A stretch of DNA of 34,119 nt. It comes from Phycisphaerae bacterium. GTDB lineage: Bacteria; Planctomycetota; Phycisphaerae; UBA1845; JAFGLZ01. Where the stretch lies: the NCBI GenBank assembly GCA_016927755.1, contig JAFGLZ010000130.1:1-34119 (forward strand), given 5' to 3'. Every line of letters starts with the position of its first letter. Position 1 is the first letter of the stretch. Made by a program: the position numbers and the translations under genes. The notes beneath the pieces were generated by a model, which worked only from the letters and a program-made list of their open reading frames with translations, had not been told where the DNA came from and ran no database searches. Below are positions 1 to 9,700 of the stretch, one piece after another.

Positions 1-316
1 GCGCCCCGAGCTGATCGGCTTGGTCGACGAGACTCGCCGTCGCCTCGACGTTCACGGCTCGGGCCCGGGCGGGGTCGTTCAGGGCGTCGCCCACGGCCGC
101 GACGGCGGCCAGATGTACCACGACGTTCGGACGCGCCTCCGCGAGCACGCGCCAGGTGGCGTCCCTGTCCGTAAGGTCAATGGGAACAGTGCGAAGATCG
201 CCGACCTCGATCGAGTGTCGATGCGAGAGCGCCAGCACGTTCCGGCCCGCCGCGGCAAGCCGCCGCGCCAAAACGCTGCCGAGCTGCCCGCTCGCGCCCG
301 TTACGCACCATCGCAT
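1..316 (-). CDS. Extended SDR / RmlD-like NAD(P)-dependent sugar reductase, 3' part outside window
   Basis: The first 105 codons can be read from an ATG at 316; the gene runs off the left edge. The protein begins MRWCVTGASGQLGSVLARRL, which has the TGxxGxxG dinucleotide-binding motif of extended short-chain dehydrogenases, and GASGQLG is the form usual in dTDP-4-dehydrorhamnose reductase (RmlD) and related epimerases. Later it reads PNVVVHLAAVAAV, the NVVxHLAA strand-turn of the same fold, and RAVNVEAT, the xxNVxGT-like helix. The catalytic YxxxK lies beyond the window, so substrate cannot be told. RmlD acts in nucleotide-sugar synthesis in the cytoplasm; a generic NAD-dependent epimerase is equally possible. 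The fold is confident, the exact enzyme is not. Confidence 0.8.
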   Translation of the reverse strand, partial: MRWCVTGASGQLGSVLARRLAAAGRNVLALSHRHSIEVGDLRTVPIDLTDRDATWRVLAEARPNVVVHLAAVAAVGDALNDPARARAVNVEATASLVDQADQLGA

Positions 317-383
317 GGCTTCTGGCAAGATCGCGTCCTATAGCCTTCACGAGTGCCGTTTCGGTAGGTGAGTCTCGCGTTGT

Positions 384-450
384 CGTAACGCAGGCTTCCA
401 GCCTGCCCCAAAAGCGGGCAAGGATGCCTGCGGTACAGGAAAGTGTCCGA
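384..450. repeat. Intergenic palindromic repeat, family A copy 1
   Basis: Between the SDR gene and the phosphodiesterase stop codon is a compact inverted repeat: CGCAGGC...GCCTGC is followed by a second GCCTGCGG arm, so nested hairpins can form. It ends in AAGTGTCCGACC. A diverged copy with the same order of blocks (GTCGTAMCGCAGG, GCCTGCG, AGTGTYCGACC) lies at 32198-32246. This looks like a dispersed REP-type element rather than a gene-specific terminator, although here it could also end the minus-strand transcript. Confidence 0.5.
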
Positions 451-462
451 CCGAAGGCGAGG

Positions 463-2655
463 CTAGCCGCCGAAGTCGAAGAGCGCCTCGCCGTCCATGT
501 AATCCGGCTTGGCGATGCCGAAACACTGCAGCACGCTCGGGGCAACGTCCATCACGCCCGGATTGTCGGTCCGGATCTTCTGGTTGGTCAGGAAGATCCC
601 CGGTACATAGTACGGATCGTACAGGTGGCTGCCGGACCAGGGCTTGTCGTTGATCTCGAACAGGTCCTTCGGCGCGGCGCCGAGGACGTTTTCGCTGCCC
701 GCGCGGTAGCCTTTCACCAGACCCACCACGAGGTCCGGGCTCATGTCCATCGCGTCGCCGCGGTAGATCTCGCGGGCCTGGTAGACGTTCCGGATGACGG
801 GCTTGTCGCCCTTCGGATCGCGGAGGGAGCGGAGCTTCTCGGCGATCTCGCCGCAGAGCTGCCGATAGTCGGAGCCCGGCTTGACGATGCCCCTGCCCTC
901 GCGTCCCTCGAGATTGATATAGATGCTGTTGAAGCCGAGGGAATACGCCTTGGTGTTGGACCAGTCGACGTCCTGGAAGAACGCCTTCCCGTCGGGGGAG
1001 CTCCGCGTCTGGTAGCCATTCTGGACCAGCCAGGTGTTGAGGTTGACGGACTTTCGGTACGTGGTGAACCCGTGGTCGCTCAGGACGATCAGGGCCGTCT
1101 TCTCGCCGAGGCCGCCCATCACCTTGCCCAGCAGGTCGTCCATCCGCTTGTACACGCCGGGGATGACGTCCTTGTACTTGGCGGCGTACTCAGGGGTATA
1201 GGCGGGATGCTCGGGATCGCGCGCCGCCCAGAACATGTGCTGCTTGCGGTCGGTGCTGTCATAGACGAACGCGAACAACCCCTTCTCGAAACGGGCCAGC
1301 TCGTGCTTGAACATCGCGTCGCGCTCGACCTGGATCAGGCCGCACATCGACAGGAAGTTCTCCGGCGTGAACACGTGCTCGCTGAGGGCCTTGACGTCCT
1401 CCGGCATGCCGACGGTGAAGTATCGCCCAATCTTCTCGGCAAGTTCCCGCGCGTAGGCGTCCGGATACGTGATCGGGAACAGCGGCGCCATCGGGTCGAC
1501 CTGGATCGGCGTGGCGTAGAGCTTCAGGTCGGGCTCCAGGGCGATCAGCAAGAACCGGACGATCCCGTTGTCTCCGCCCAGCATGCCGCCGAACTTGACG
1601 GTCGCCCAACCCGTCCACTCGCCGACGCCGATCTCGCCGGCGGCCTTGCCGTCGAGGTCTAGGGCGACCCGCTTGCCCTTTTTCGTCAGGACGAGCGGTA
1701 GCTTGTCGTTCTCCTTCGGGCCGAACAGGCTCGTCGTGACCTTCTCGCCGTCCCACGCCACCTTGACCATCTTGTTGGGGCTGTTGCCGGCGGCGAAGCA
1801 CTTGTCGTTCGTGGTGTAGAGGGAGTACCTGCCCATGCGGTCGCAGATGTCCGGCACGCCCAGGCCGCTGAAGAACCGTCCGTTCACCTGTGGAGGGGGA
1901 AAGGCGTTGGGCCAGCGGATCACGACCGTGGGCACGCCCCCCTTGCTGAGCACCCGCCAGAATCCGGGCACGTCTCGCGTCGGCAGATACCGATTCTCGC
2001 GGCTGGTGAAACTGGTGTTCGTCTTGTAGATCGCCAGCTCAGGGATGTACGTGTTGGGGTCTCGCAGGATGAAATCGAAGATGCCATGCTTGCCGGGATT
2101 GCAGCCGGTGGCGATGCACGACCAGGCCACCGGGCTCTGCGGGGGATTGCTGGTCCGCAGACGAGCGTACGCACCCGTCTCCTTGAGCTTCTTGAAGCTC
2201 GGGAGCTGTCCGGCGTCCATCATCTCCTCGAGGATGCCGGCGTCGAGCCCGTCCATGCCCAGGAGCATCACGCGATCGAACTTGGCGTAGGAAACGGCAA
2301 TGGGCGCCTCGATCTGGCCCGAGTCCGATGACTCGCCGCTCGTCAGGAAATGCCAGCGTTGGTCGAGGGCGTGGACGAGATAGCCGATGCCGCCGATTAT
2401 CATCGCAATGATGAGGATCTTGCCGTAGAGCCTGGGCAGGCCCGTCCGCTTGCACATGAAGTCCACGAGCTTGCGGAACGGCCAGAGCACGATCCCGAAG
2501 AACCCGGCGAACATCGCCAGGAAGCCCACCAGACTGCCCGCAACCGCCGCCTGCGTACCCGGATCGATGTACGCTTGCACCGATCCGATCCCCGCCAGCG
2601 TCGCCAAGACGAAGGCGCCGATCCCGATCCAGCAGTTCCGTCGGAGACTTGTCAC
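463..2655 (-). CDS. Membrane-anchored alkaline phosphatase superfamily phosphodiesterase (nucleotide pyrophosphatase type)
   Basis: A 730-residue protein read from a GTG at 2655. The frame stays open to an ATG at 2805, but those extra 50 residues are Arg/Gly-rich and look non-coding, whereas the GTG is followed at once by a hydrophobic segment (CWIGIGAFVLATLAGIG). Two more membrane segments follow, around residues 30-55 and 75-95, the first opening with AYIDPGTQ, a motif I recall from the start of such proteins. The catalytic domain has the metal site GMDGLD (about 130), the nucleophile region SPVAWS with ATG (about 173), D and H in YDSTDRKQH (about 466), SDHGF (about 526) and a final His in SGSH (about 675). 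These are the ligands of the two-zinc site of the nucleotide pyrophosphatase/phosphodiesterase group. It probably hydrolyses a phosphodiester outside the cytoplasmic membrane; the substrate is unknown. Confidence 0.85.
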   Translation of the reverse strand: MTSLRRNCWIGIGAFVLATLAGIGSVQAYIDPGTQAAVAGSLVGFLAMFAGFFGIVLWPFRKLVDFMCKRTGLPRLYGKILIIAMIIGGIGYLVHALDQRWHFLTSGESSDSGQIEAPIAVSYAKFDRVMLLGMDGLDAGILEEMMDAGQLPSFKKLKETGAYARLRTSNPPQSPVAWSCIATGCNPGKHGIFDFILRDPNTYIPELAIYKTNTSFTSRENRYLPTRDVPGFWRVLSKGGVPTVVIRWPNAFPPPQVNGRFFSGLGVPDICDRMGRYSLYTTNDKCFAAGNSPNKMVKVAWDGEKVTTSLFGPKENDKLPLVLTKKGKRVALDLDGKAAGEIGVGEWTGWATVKFGGMLGGDNGIVRFLLIALEPDLKLYATPIQVDPMAPLFPITYPDAYARELAEKIGRYFTVGMPEDVKALSEHVFTPENFLSMCGLIQVERDAMFKHELARFEKGLFAFVYDSTDRKQHMFWAARDPEHPAYTPEYAAKYKDVIPGVYKRMDDLLGKVMGGLGEKTALIVLSDHGFTTYRKSVNLNTWLVQNGYQTRSSPDGKAFFQDVDWSNTKAYSLGFNSIYINLEGREGRGIVKPGSDYRQLCGEIAEKLRSLRDPKGDKPVIRNVYQAREIYRGDAMDMSPDLVVGLVKGYRAGSENVLGAAPKDLFEINDKPWSGSHLYDPYYVPGIFLTNQKIRTDNPGVMDVAPSVLQCFGIAKPDYMDGEALFDFGG

Positions 2656-2993
2656 GTATGCACCCGAGACTGTGTTGGTGAGGGCTGGAGACCTACGGCG
2701 GCCGGCCCACCGAGAGGCCCCATCGCCCGAGTTGTCCCGATAGAGCGGAATCCCTCCCCGCATACCGCAATCATCGAGAGCGCCCACGACCCGACCCCGC
2801 TCCATGTTATCGGGTTCGAACGGCTGCGATCTCCCCGGAATGGGAAGGATTAGATGCTTGAGACAGGCATCCTATCGGCAGAAGATGCCGACAGCAACAC
2901 CCGTATCAGACAGGATTCGTACGTTCCGCGGCTCGCTAAGGTTCGCCGGACAAGGAGATACGACCGGCGGCGCCGACCGGCGTGACGAGGCGA
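2656..2993. other. Intergenic stretch of 338 bases
   Basis: Lies between the stop of the cohesin-like gene and the GTG of the phosphodiesterase gene, both on the minus strand. It should hold the end of the surface operon and the phosphodiesterase promoter. I see a weak hairpin (GATGC/GCATC around 2850-2870) and the direct repeat CGACCGGCG near 2960-2980, but no convincing -35/-10 pair, T-tract terminator or short gene. Confidence 0.4.
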
Positions 2994-3704
2994 TTACCGA
3001 CGCGGGCGACGACGGCTCCCGAACGTCCGCGAGCAACCGGCCAACATGAGCAGTCCGACGGCAAACCCCGGGCCGAAGCAGCCCGCGGCCGGCGGGGTCG
3101 GTGTAGGACTCCCCGGGCTGTCCCCGGGCTCGGACGTGCCCGTGGGCACCACCTTCAGGGCGGGACTCACTTCCACGTGCTGCTCGGCCTCGGCCTCGGT
3201 CGTGTCCGTCACGATCAGCCCGAAGTCATGCCCGGTCAGCTCGAGGCCGGCCTGGCCGGTCCCGATCGTGCTGAAGTTCAACGTGAAGAAGACCTCGGCG
3301 TCGCCCAGGGAGAGCTTCGGCGGCACGCCCTGCCCGGCGCCCATGTCCTCGAGCGTGTCGGTGGCCGTCATGACGCCGCTGTAGAAGAGCGTCCAGACCG
3401 CGTCATTGAAGAGCGGCGCGACGTCCGCCGTGCTGACGTTGCTGCCGTCAATGTTGTCCTGCAGGTCGAGGACCGCGGCGTTCCAGGTCACGTCGACCAT
3501 CCCCCCGGCAACGCCCTTGGGATTGTCACTGATGTCCTGGACCCGGACGATGAGCTGGACCGGCTGGCCCTTCTCGACCTGGGTGACCTCCGTGAAGGTC
3601 CCCGCCCGGACGAAGGTGCCCTCAATCCGTACGCCCGTGGCCGCATGGGCCAGCGGACTCAACGCCAGGATCAACAACCCCGCTATGGCAATCGGACGCG
3701 TCAT
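2994..3704 (-). CDS. Secreted cohesin-like domain protein with C-terminal sorting-type tail
   Basis: A 236-residue protein with a strong ribosome site (GGAGGGAG, 6 bases before the ATG). Residues 1-21 are a clear signal peptide cut near AHA-ATG. Residues about 25-175 match the cohesin pattern: KGQPVQLIVRVQD, then KGVAGGMVDVTWNAAVLDL, then a late strand AEVFFTLNFSTIGTGQAGLEL. Cohesins bind dockerins, and the gene directly upstream in the operon encodes a dockerin. After a Pro/Thr/Ser linker the protein ends CFGPGFAVGLLMLAGCS plus an Arg-rich tail, the three-part form (short motif, hydrophobic helix, basic end) of CTERM-type sorting signals; the leading Cys recalls MYXO-CTERM-like tails, but I cannot assign a class. 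Inference: it could hold the large protein at the cell surface. The cohesin call rests on pattern alone. Confidence 0.75.
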   Translation of the reverse strand: MTRPIAIAGLLILALSPLAHAATGVRIEGTFVRAGTFTEVTQVEKGQPVQLIVRVQDISDNPKGVAGGMVDVTWNAAVLDLQDNIDGSNVSTADVAPLFNDAVWTLFYSGVMTATDTLEDMGAGQGVPPKLSLGDAEVFFTLNFSTIGTGQAGLELTGHDFGLIVTDTTEAEAEQHVEVSPALKVVPTGTSEPGDSPGSPTPTPPAAGCFGPGFAVGLLMLAGCSRTFGSRRRPRR

Positions 3705-3779
3705 GAAACGCTCCCTCCATCAAATGCAGGCTCTCGACTTCTCGACGGGCGCGCCTGCGCCCTTCCCCTCGTACCTCAC

Positions 3780-6700
3780 TCAAACGATGGCCGACCCCAA
3801 CAAGGCGCTCGCGTACGGCGCCACCAGCGGATCGACCTGGCCCAGGTCGTCCGCGCTGAGCGTGTCCGCCGGCGCCCCCGAGTTCTCCAGCGACAGCGCG
3901 ATGGACGTCGTTACTTGAGCGCTGCCCGTAACCGTCATTCCACTGAGCGAAGCGGCCTGAACCACGTCCGCCGCCGCAAAGCCGGCCGGGGTCGTCATGG
4001 TGTTCGATACCGACCCGCTCGACAGATCGACCGAAGTCGCCGCCGGGATCGCGCCGTCGGGCAGCGCGCCCGAGTCGAACGCGGCCGCCAGGTTCTCGAC
4101 GAGCATCGGGTCCTGATCCGCCTCGTCGCTCGGCGTGGCGAGCTTGCTCGACGCCGCGGGCTTCTCGGAGCCCGTCGCCGCGAGCGGGACGACGATGCCT
4201 TCCGTGGAGATGGGCACGCCGACGCTCTCGCCGTCCGTGGGCGAGTTGATGTACGACGCGACGATCGCCTTGCTGGACGCCTTGGTCGCCTCGTTGAAGT
4301 AGCCCAGGAAGATGCCCAGGTCGGCGAAGTCGACGTCGCCGTCGCTGTCCATGTCGTAGGCCGTCCCGTAGCGGGACTGGCCCTTCTTGGACCCGAACGC
4401 GGCCTGGAACAGGTCGAAGTCGTTTGCGTCCAGGTTCCCGTCGCCGGTGAAGTCCCCCACGAGGGGAGCCGCCTCGCCTTGACCGGTCACGTCGATCTCG
4501 AACACACCGTTCTTGAGGTTCGGATCGTCGCTGACGATCGTGATGGTCGCCGGGTACGAGACGTCCGCCGTGGGCGTAAACGTCACCGTCACGTCGATGT
4601 ACTGGCCCACCGCCAGGAGGATGTCGTCCCCGGAACCCGACCCGTTGGACGGGATGATCTGGAACACGTTGTTGTCCGTCGTCCACCGCTTCAGCCGCAG
4701 GACACCCGTGCCCGAGTTCCGGATGCGGATCGTCTTGCTGGCCGATTCGCCCACCGTCACCACGCCGAGATCCATGTGCTGATCGCTCGGCGCTCCGACC
4801 GGCTCCTGGACGACCAGCTTGGGCACGTTGATGCCCTCGCCGATCAGGGTCGTTCCGAGCAGGATCGGGTTTTGCGGGTCGTCGCTGGTCACGCGGATGT
4901 TGCCGGTGTAGGTCGTCGTGGCCGTCGGCTTGAACGTCACCAGGAAGACGGCGCTGCTCTGGCCCGGATTCAGCGTGAACACCCCCGTGTAGCCCGAGGG
5001 CTTCGTGATCACGAACGCCGGGTTCGTGCTGACCACGCCGGTCACCTCGAGCGGGGCCAGCCCGGTGTTGACGACGGTGAACTCCTTCGTCACGGACGTC
5101 TGGCCGCGCTCGACCTCGCCGAAGTCCAGCTTGGCCGGCGTCGTGAAGGCCTCGCCGTACTTGACCGTCCCCTCGAGGACCACGCCGTACCCGGCGCCCG
5201 GCTCGAGCGGATCGTTGCTCTGCATCAGGAAGACGGCCTCGAACTTCCCGCCGTTGGTCGTATCGAACCAGACCGTCACCTGCTTGGACCCGCCGTTCGG
5301 GGCCAACGTGAAGCTCGACGGCAACGGCAGACCGCCCGACTCGAGCGTAAAGGCCGCAGCGCCGTCGCCGACGATCTCCCAGCTCGTGATCTGCAGGATC
5401 TCCGTCCCGACGTTCTTGATCGTCATCGTCTGCGGGATCAGACCCGAGCCGATGTCCTTCTGACCGAAGTAGATCCTGTCGTCGTTGATCAGCCCCGAGG
5501 CCTCCTCGACGGTCAGGTCGGGGATACCCTCGGCCACGCCCGTGACGCTGAGCGTGTAAGGCCTGTTGTCGTAATCGTTCGTCATGATGTCGAGCGTGGC
5601 GTTGAGCGTCCCGGCCGACAGGGGTTTCCAGGTGATTTGGATCACCGCCTGCTGGCCCGGCTGGAGCTCGGCGCTGCCGCTGATGATCTCCCACGTCAGG
5701 TCGCCGTCGCTCGGGATGATGTCCTCGATCAGCAGCGGCGCCACCGTGGCGTCGTTGCGGATCGTGAACTGCGCGGTCGTCGACTGCCCGACGAACAGAT
5801 TGGCCATCTCCAGCACGTCGTCGTTCGGCGTGCCGCTCGTCTCCGAAATGGAGAGGATCGGCACCTGCGCCACGGCCGTGAAGTCGAACGTGATCAGCGG
5901 CTCGTCGGCGTCGTCGCTCTCGATGGTGATCGTCCCGCCGATCGGGCCTTCGTCCGTGGCCGTCAGGATCAGCCGGACCCACAGCACCGAGCCCTGCTGA
6001 ACCCTCAGGTCGTCGCCCGCGCCGGGCTCGCTCATCGGGATCAGGACGGCCTGCGGGATATTCGTCCGCAGGACGTCGATGTTCAGCGGGCCCGTGCCCT
6101 GGTTGTAGATCGCGAAGTCGTACGTCACGGGCTTTCCGGCGACCACGTCGCCCAGGTCCACCGTCGAGCCCTCGAGCGGCACGTCGATGTCGGGCACGCC
6201 GTAGGGGACCTCGCTGAAGTAGATCATGCCCGTCTGGTCGTCCCGCCAGGCGACGACGTTGCCCCAGACGTCGGGGTTGATCTCGTCGTGCGTGGTGAAC
6301 GTGAGCTGGAACTGCCGATCGCGGATGTCCACGCCCGCGTCGCCCAGGACGGCCGTCGGGAGGTAGTATCCGTACAGGTCGAAGTCGCCGTTGCGGTTGT
6401 CGGACCAGACCAGCAGCGCCCCGTAGAACGCCACCTCGTCGGACATATCCGCCTGCTGCAGGAACAGGTCCTTGGTCGGGGCGTTCCGCTCGTACAGCCT
6501 GACCACGTTGCCGCCGTTGTGTTCGATCCAGACGACGAAGTCGCCGCTGACCCGCGGAATCCGAGGCCCGCCTGCGCTCTTAAAGGTCAACTGCAGGGGC
6601 TCGCTTAGGGCCAAGTCGTATCCCCAGACGAAATACCCCGAGGACTCGGTGCCGCGCCGCCAGACGACCAGGTCGCCCGAGACGTCCGGCATGTCGTCCG

Positions 6701-9700
6701 TCGTGGCATGCAACGGGTCGACGTCCGGAATCACCATGTGACTGGCGATCGGGTCGCTTGTCACGACGCTGCCCGTCTCCATGTTGAGGTCGAGGACGTG
6801 AATATCCTTCCCGCCGGAGCCCGGACCGGCGAAGACGATCCGGTTGCCGTCGATGTTGGGATTTGACACGGCCGTGATCCCGAGCAGGGCCGACAAGTCG
6901 ATGTTCGCGCCCGTGGAGTGGTCGTAGACGAAGAGAGAGCCGCTGACGGTGTAGACGGTCAGGTTGCCGTCGGACCTGGCCCGACCGGCACCGGCCGCGG
7001 CCAGAACCGTCGACGTCCCCGTGGTGATGTCGTAGATCACCAGGCTGCCGCCGACGTTGTAGGCCACCGTATTGGCCGAGAGTGCCGCCTGGCTGCCCAT
7101 GGCGACCTCGACGTTGTCCTCGACGCTCGGCATGTTGCCGATCAGCTTGACGATGTATGGCCTCCGATCGGTCACCGGATCGAACGTCACGGCGTCGCCC
7201 CAGTCGTCGTGCGTGATGACCAGGTAGCCGATCACGCCCGTCTCGTTGGCGTCGGTCCCGGTGAAGACGATCTCGACCTCCTCGCTCTCGCCGGCGTCGA
7301 TCGTCAGTTCGGTGGCCGCCAAGAGCTGCGCGCCCTTGCGGATGCGGAAGCTCTCGTACGTGTCCAGCCCCGTGCCGCTGACGTTCAGACCGATCGTCAG
7401 CGGTCCCGTCCCGTTGTTGGTGATCGTCACGACGCGCGTGCTGGTCTGGCCGGTTTCCTGGAGCCCGAACGTCACCGCCAGGTCGTTGGGCGTCCCGACG
7501 TCCTCGGTGACCTCGATGTTGCCGCCCTTGTAGGCGATGCCCTGGATGGCGATCGTGTAGTAATCCTCGGAATACGGGGCCACGCTGTTCGGGTTGACCT
7601 CCTGTAGCGGGTCGTTCGAGTCGATGTAGATCATCCCGTGGGCCGGGCCGGCCTCGGTCGGCTTGACGTGGATCCGGACGATCTGGTCGTCACCCGGCGT
7701 GATCGTGATCGGGTAGTCCAGTGGGTTGTTATTGACGTCCGTCGCCGTGAAGATCCCGGATCCGCCGAAGTACAACCCGTAGATGATCAGGTCCTCGTTA
7801 CCGGTGTTCTTCAGATCGATCACGCGGTAGTACTGGCTGTTGCCGATCGGCGTCGATGAGTCGACCGTGTGCAGCCGCCCGAACACGAGCATGTTGTCGT
7901 TGGGCGTCCCGCTGAGTTCGGTGACTTGGAGATTCGGCAGGTTGACGTCCGTGCCGTCGTCCGGCGCCCATCCGCGAACCTGGATCAGGTTCATCTCGAC
8001 GTGATTCCACGTCACCACGGGCTGCGCGTCGTTGAGCGTCGGGCCCACGCCGCGAATGCCCACGTCCGAGATGAAGCCTGGCGCCCACGCAATCGCCATG
8101 CCGCCGTCCAGATTCACCCAGGAGTTCAGCCCGTTGCCCTGCGACGAGGGCAGCGTGTTGCCCAGCATATCCTGCGACGTGAGCTGCTCGAACTCCCACG
8201 CTCCCACCTGGTTCTTCTTGATCCGGGTGGCGTAGATGTAGCTCGTGTGAGACACGTGCCCGTCCGCCCGCCAGCCCCACTCATACCCGTCGGTTTGGAG
8301 ACCAGAGTCGCTCTCCCCGTCGCCCGGCAGCGGCGTCAGGTAGTCGTCGATCCATCTGCTGGCGTACGTCCGCCATCCCGCATAAGGCAAGTAATCTTCA
8401 TCATCATCGTTCCCAGGCACGCCCTTCCCGCCCTGTGTGTGCCACCAGGCCTTCTCGAAGTCTATCTGCCGGGCTCCGTACATCACCCTGGGGTCGAATA
8501 TGTCGCAGATCAAGTCCGAGTAGTCGTGCTCATCGGGGTCGTCATCCATCAGTCCGTCGACGCCATAGCCCCCCTCGAAGTAACTGCGGATGCCCAGATC
8601 GATGCAGTTGTATCCGGCCGCGCGGTACCAGGCCTTCGCCTCGGGGTCCCACCCCCATTCCGTAATCAGGCTCGTGACGAAGCCGGCGTTGGTCGGCTCG
8701 ATGGTGGTGTAGGTGAGCACCACCTCCCCGTTGCCCAGAGTCGCCGCCTTGGGAAGCACATACGCTCGACCCGACTCGGGCGTCAGCGTCCCCTCCAGCT
8801 CCCAGTACTCGCCCGCCCCCACCGGATCCTGTTCGTAGCTCAGGACTCGAATTGACGAGGTCACCAGTCGCTGGAAACCGTCCTCTACCACAAAGACCCT
8901 GTCCGCCACGCCTGGTGTGTCCATGGCCTCCACGGTCAGCGTATACGTCCCGAAATCCTTGAGATGGTCGTCCGGACTGGGCCCGCCGCGGTGGTCCGAG
9001 CTACCGTCGAAGTTATAGTCGTCGTCGCCCGTGATCGCGATCCAAATCTCACCATCCGCGTTCGCCACGATTTGGAAGGGATGGGCATCGTCGATGCCGC
9101 TCGGGTTCGTTCCGAGGTCGTATTCGCCGGAATTCCGAACCGAAACGAACGCGCCCACGTCAGGGTCATAGTAGCCGACCAGCGCCCGGCCCTCCGCGGG
9201 CTCCTCTTCCCCGCGGTCCGGTCCGTAGGTGAAATCCGCATCGACCGTGACGTTGTACGACCTGTAGGCCTCAAGATTCGTCAGGACGAAGAAGTCAACG
9301 TCATTGCTGGCCTCAATGATAGCGCCCGAGAACTTCGCTCCCCAGTGGTAAGGGGTCGCCGCCATTTGAGCCGCGACCCAGTTGTTCGCGAAGTCCAGCC
9401 CCTCACCCTCTTCCACTTCCCCGGGCTCAGCGCCGTCGGGAAGATAGACGGCCCAGGTCGCCACCCCCGGATCATCCGACGTCAGCGGACGATCGTTGGC
9501 GTTACTGCTCATCTTGTCGTTGTCGAGGGCAAGCTTCTCGACGTCCTGAATGCGGAGCATCTCCCACGTCTGGTCCTCATAGACGAGGATCGGGCGGTTG
9601 TTGGACCCGAGCGTCAACTCCGGATGCGCGTAGGCGTGCATGCCCCCGTCCGGCGCGAGCAATTGGTAGCCCAACGTGGCGTCGTCGCCCTTGGCGCCGA

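Noticed and set aside
2656..2805. N-terminal extension of the phosphodiesterase from ATG 2805
   Set aside because: Gly/Arg-rich, places the signal-anchor 60 residues inside; GTG 2655 gives a sensible membrane protein start.
2982..6608. Plus-strand open frame of 1,208 codons opposite the giant surface gene
   Set aside because: Arg/Val/His/Asp-rich composition with no domain, antisense to a gene with recognisable ASH and dockerin domains; a GC-bias shadow.
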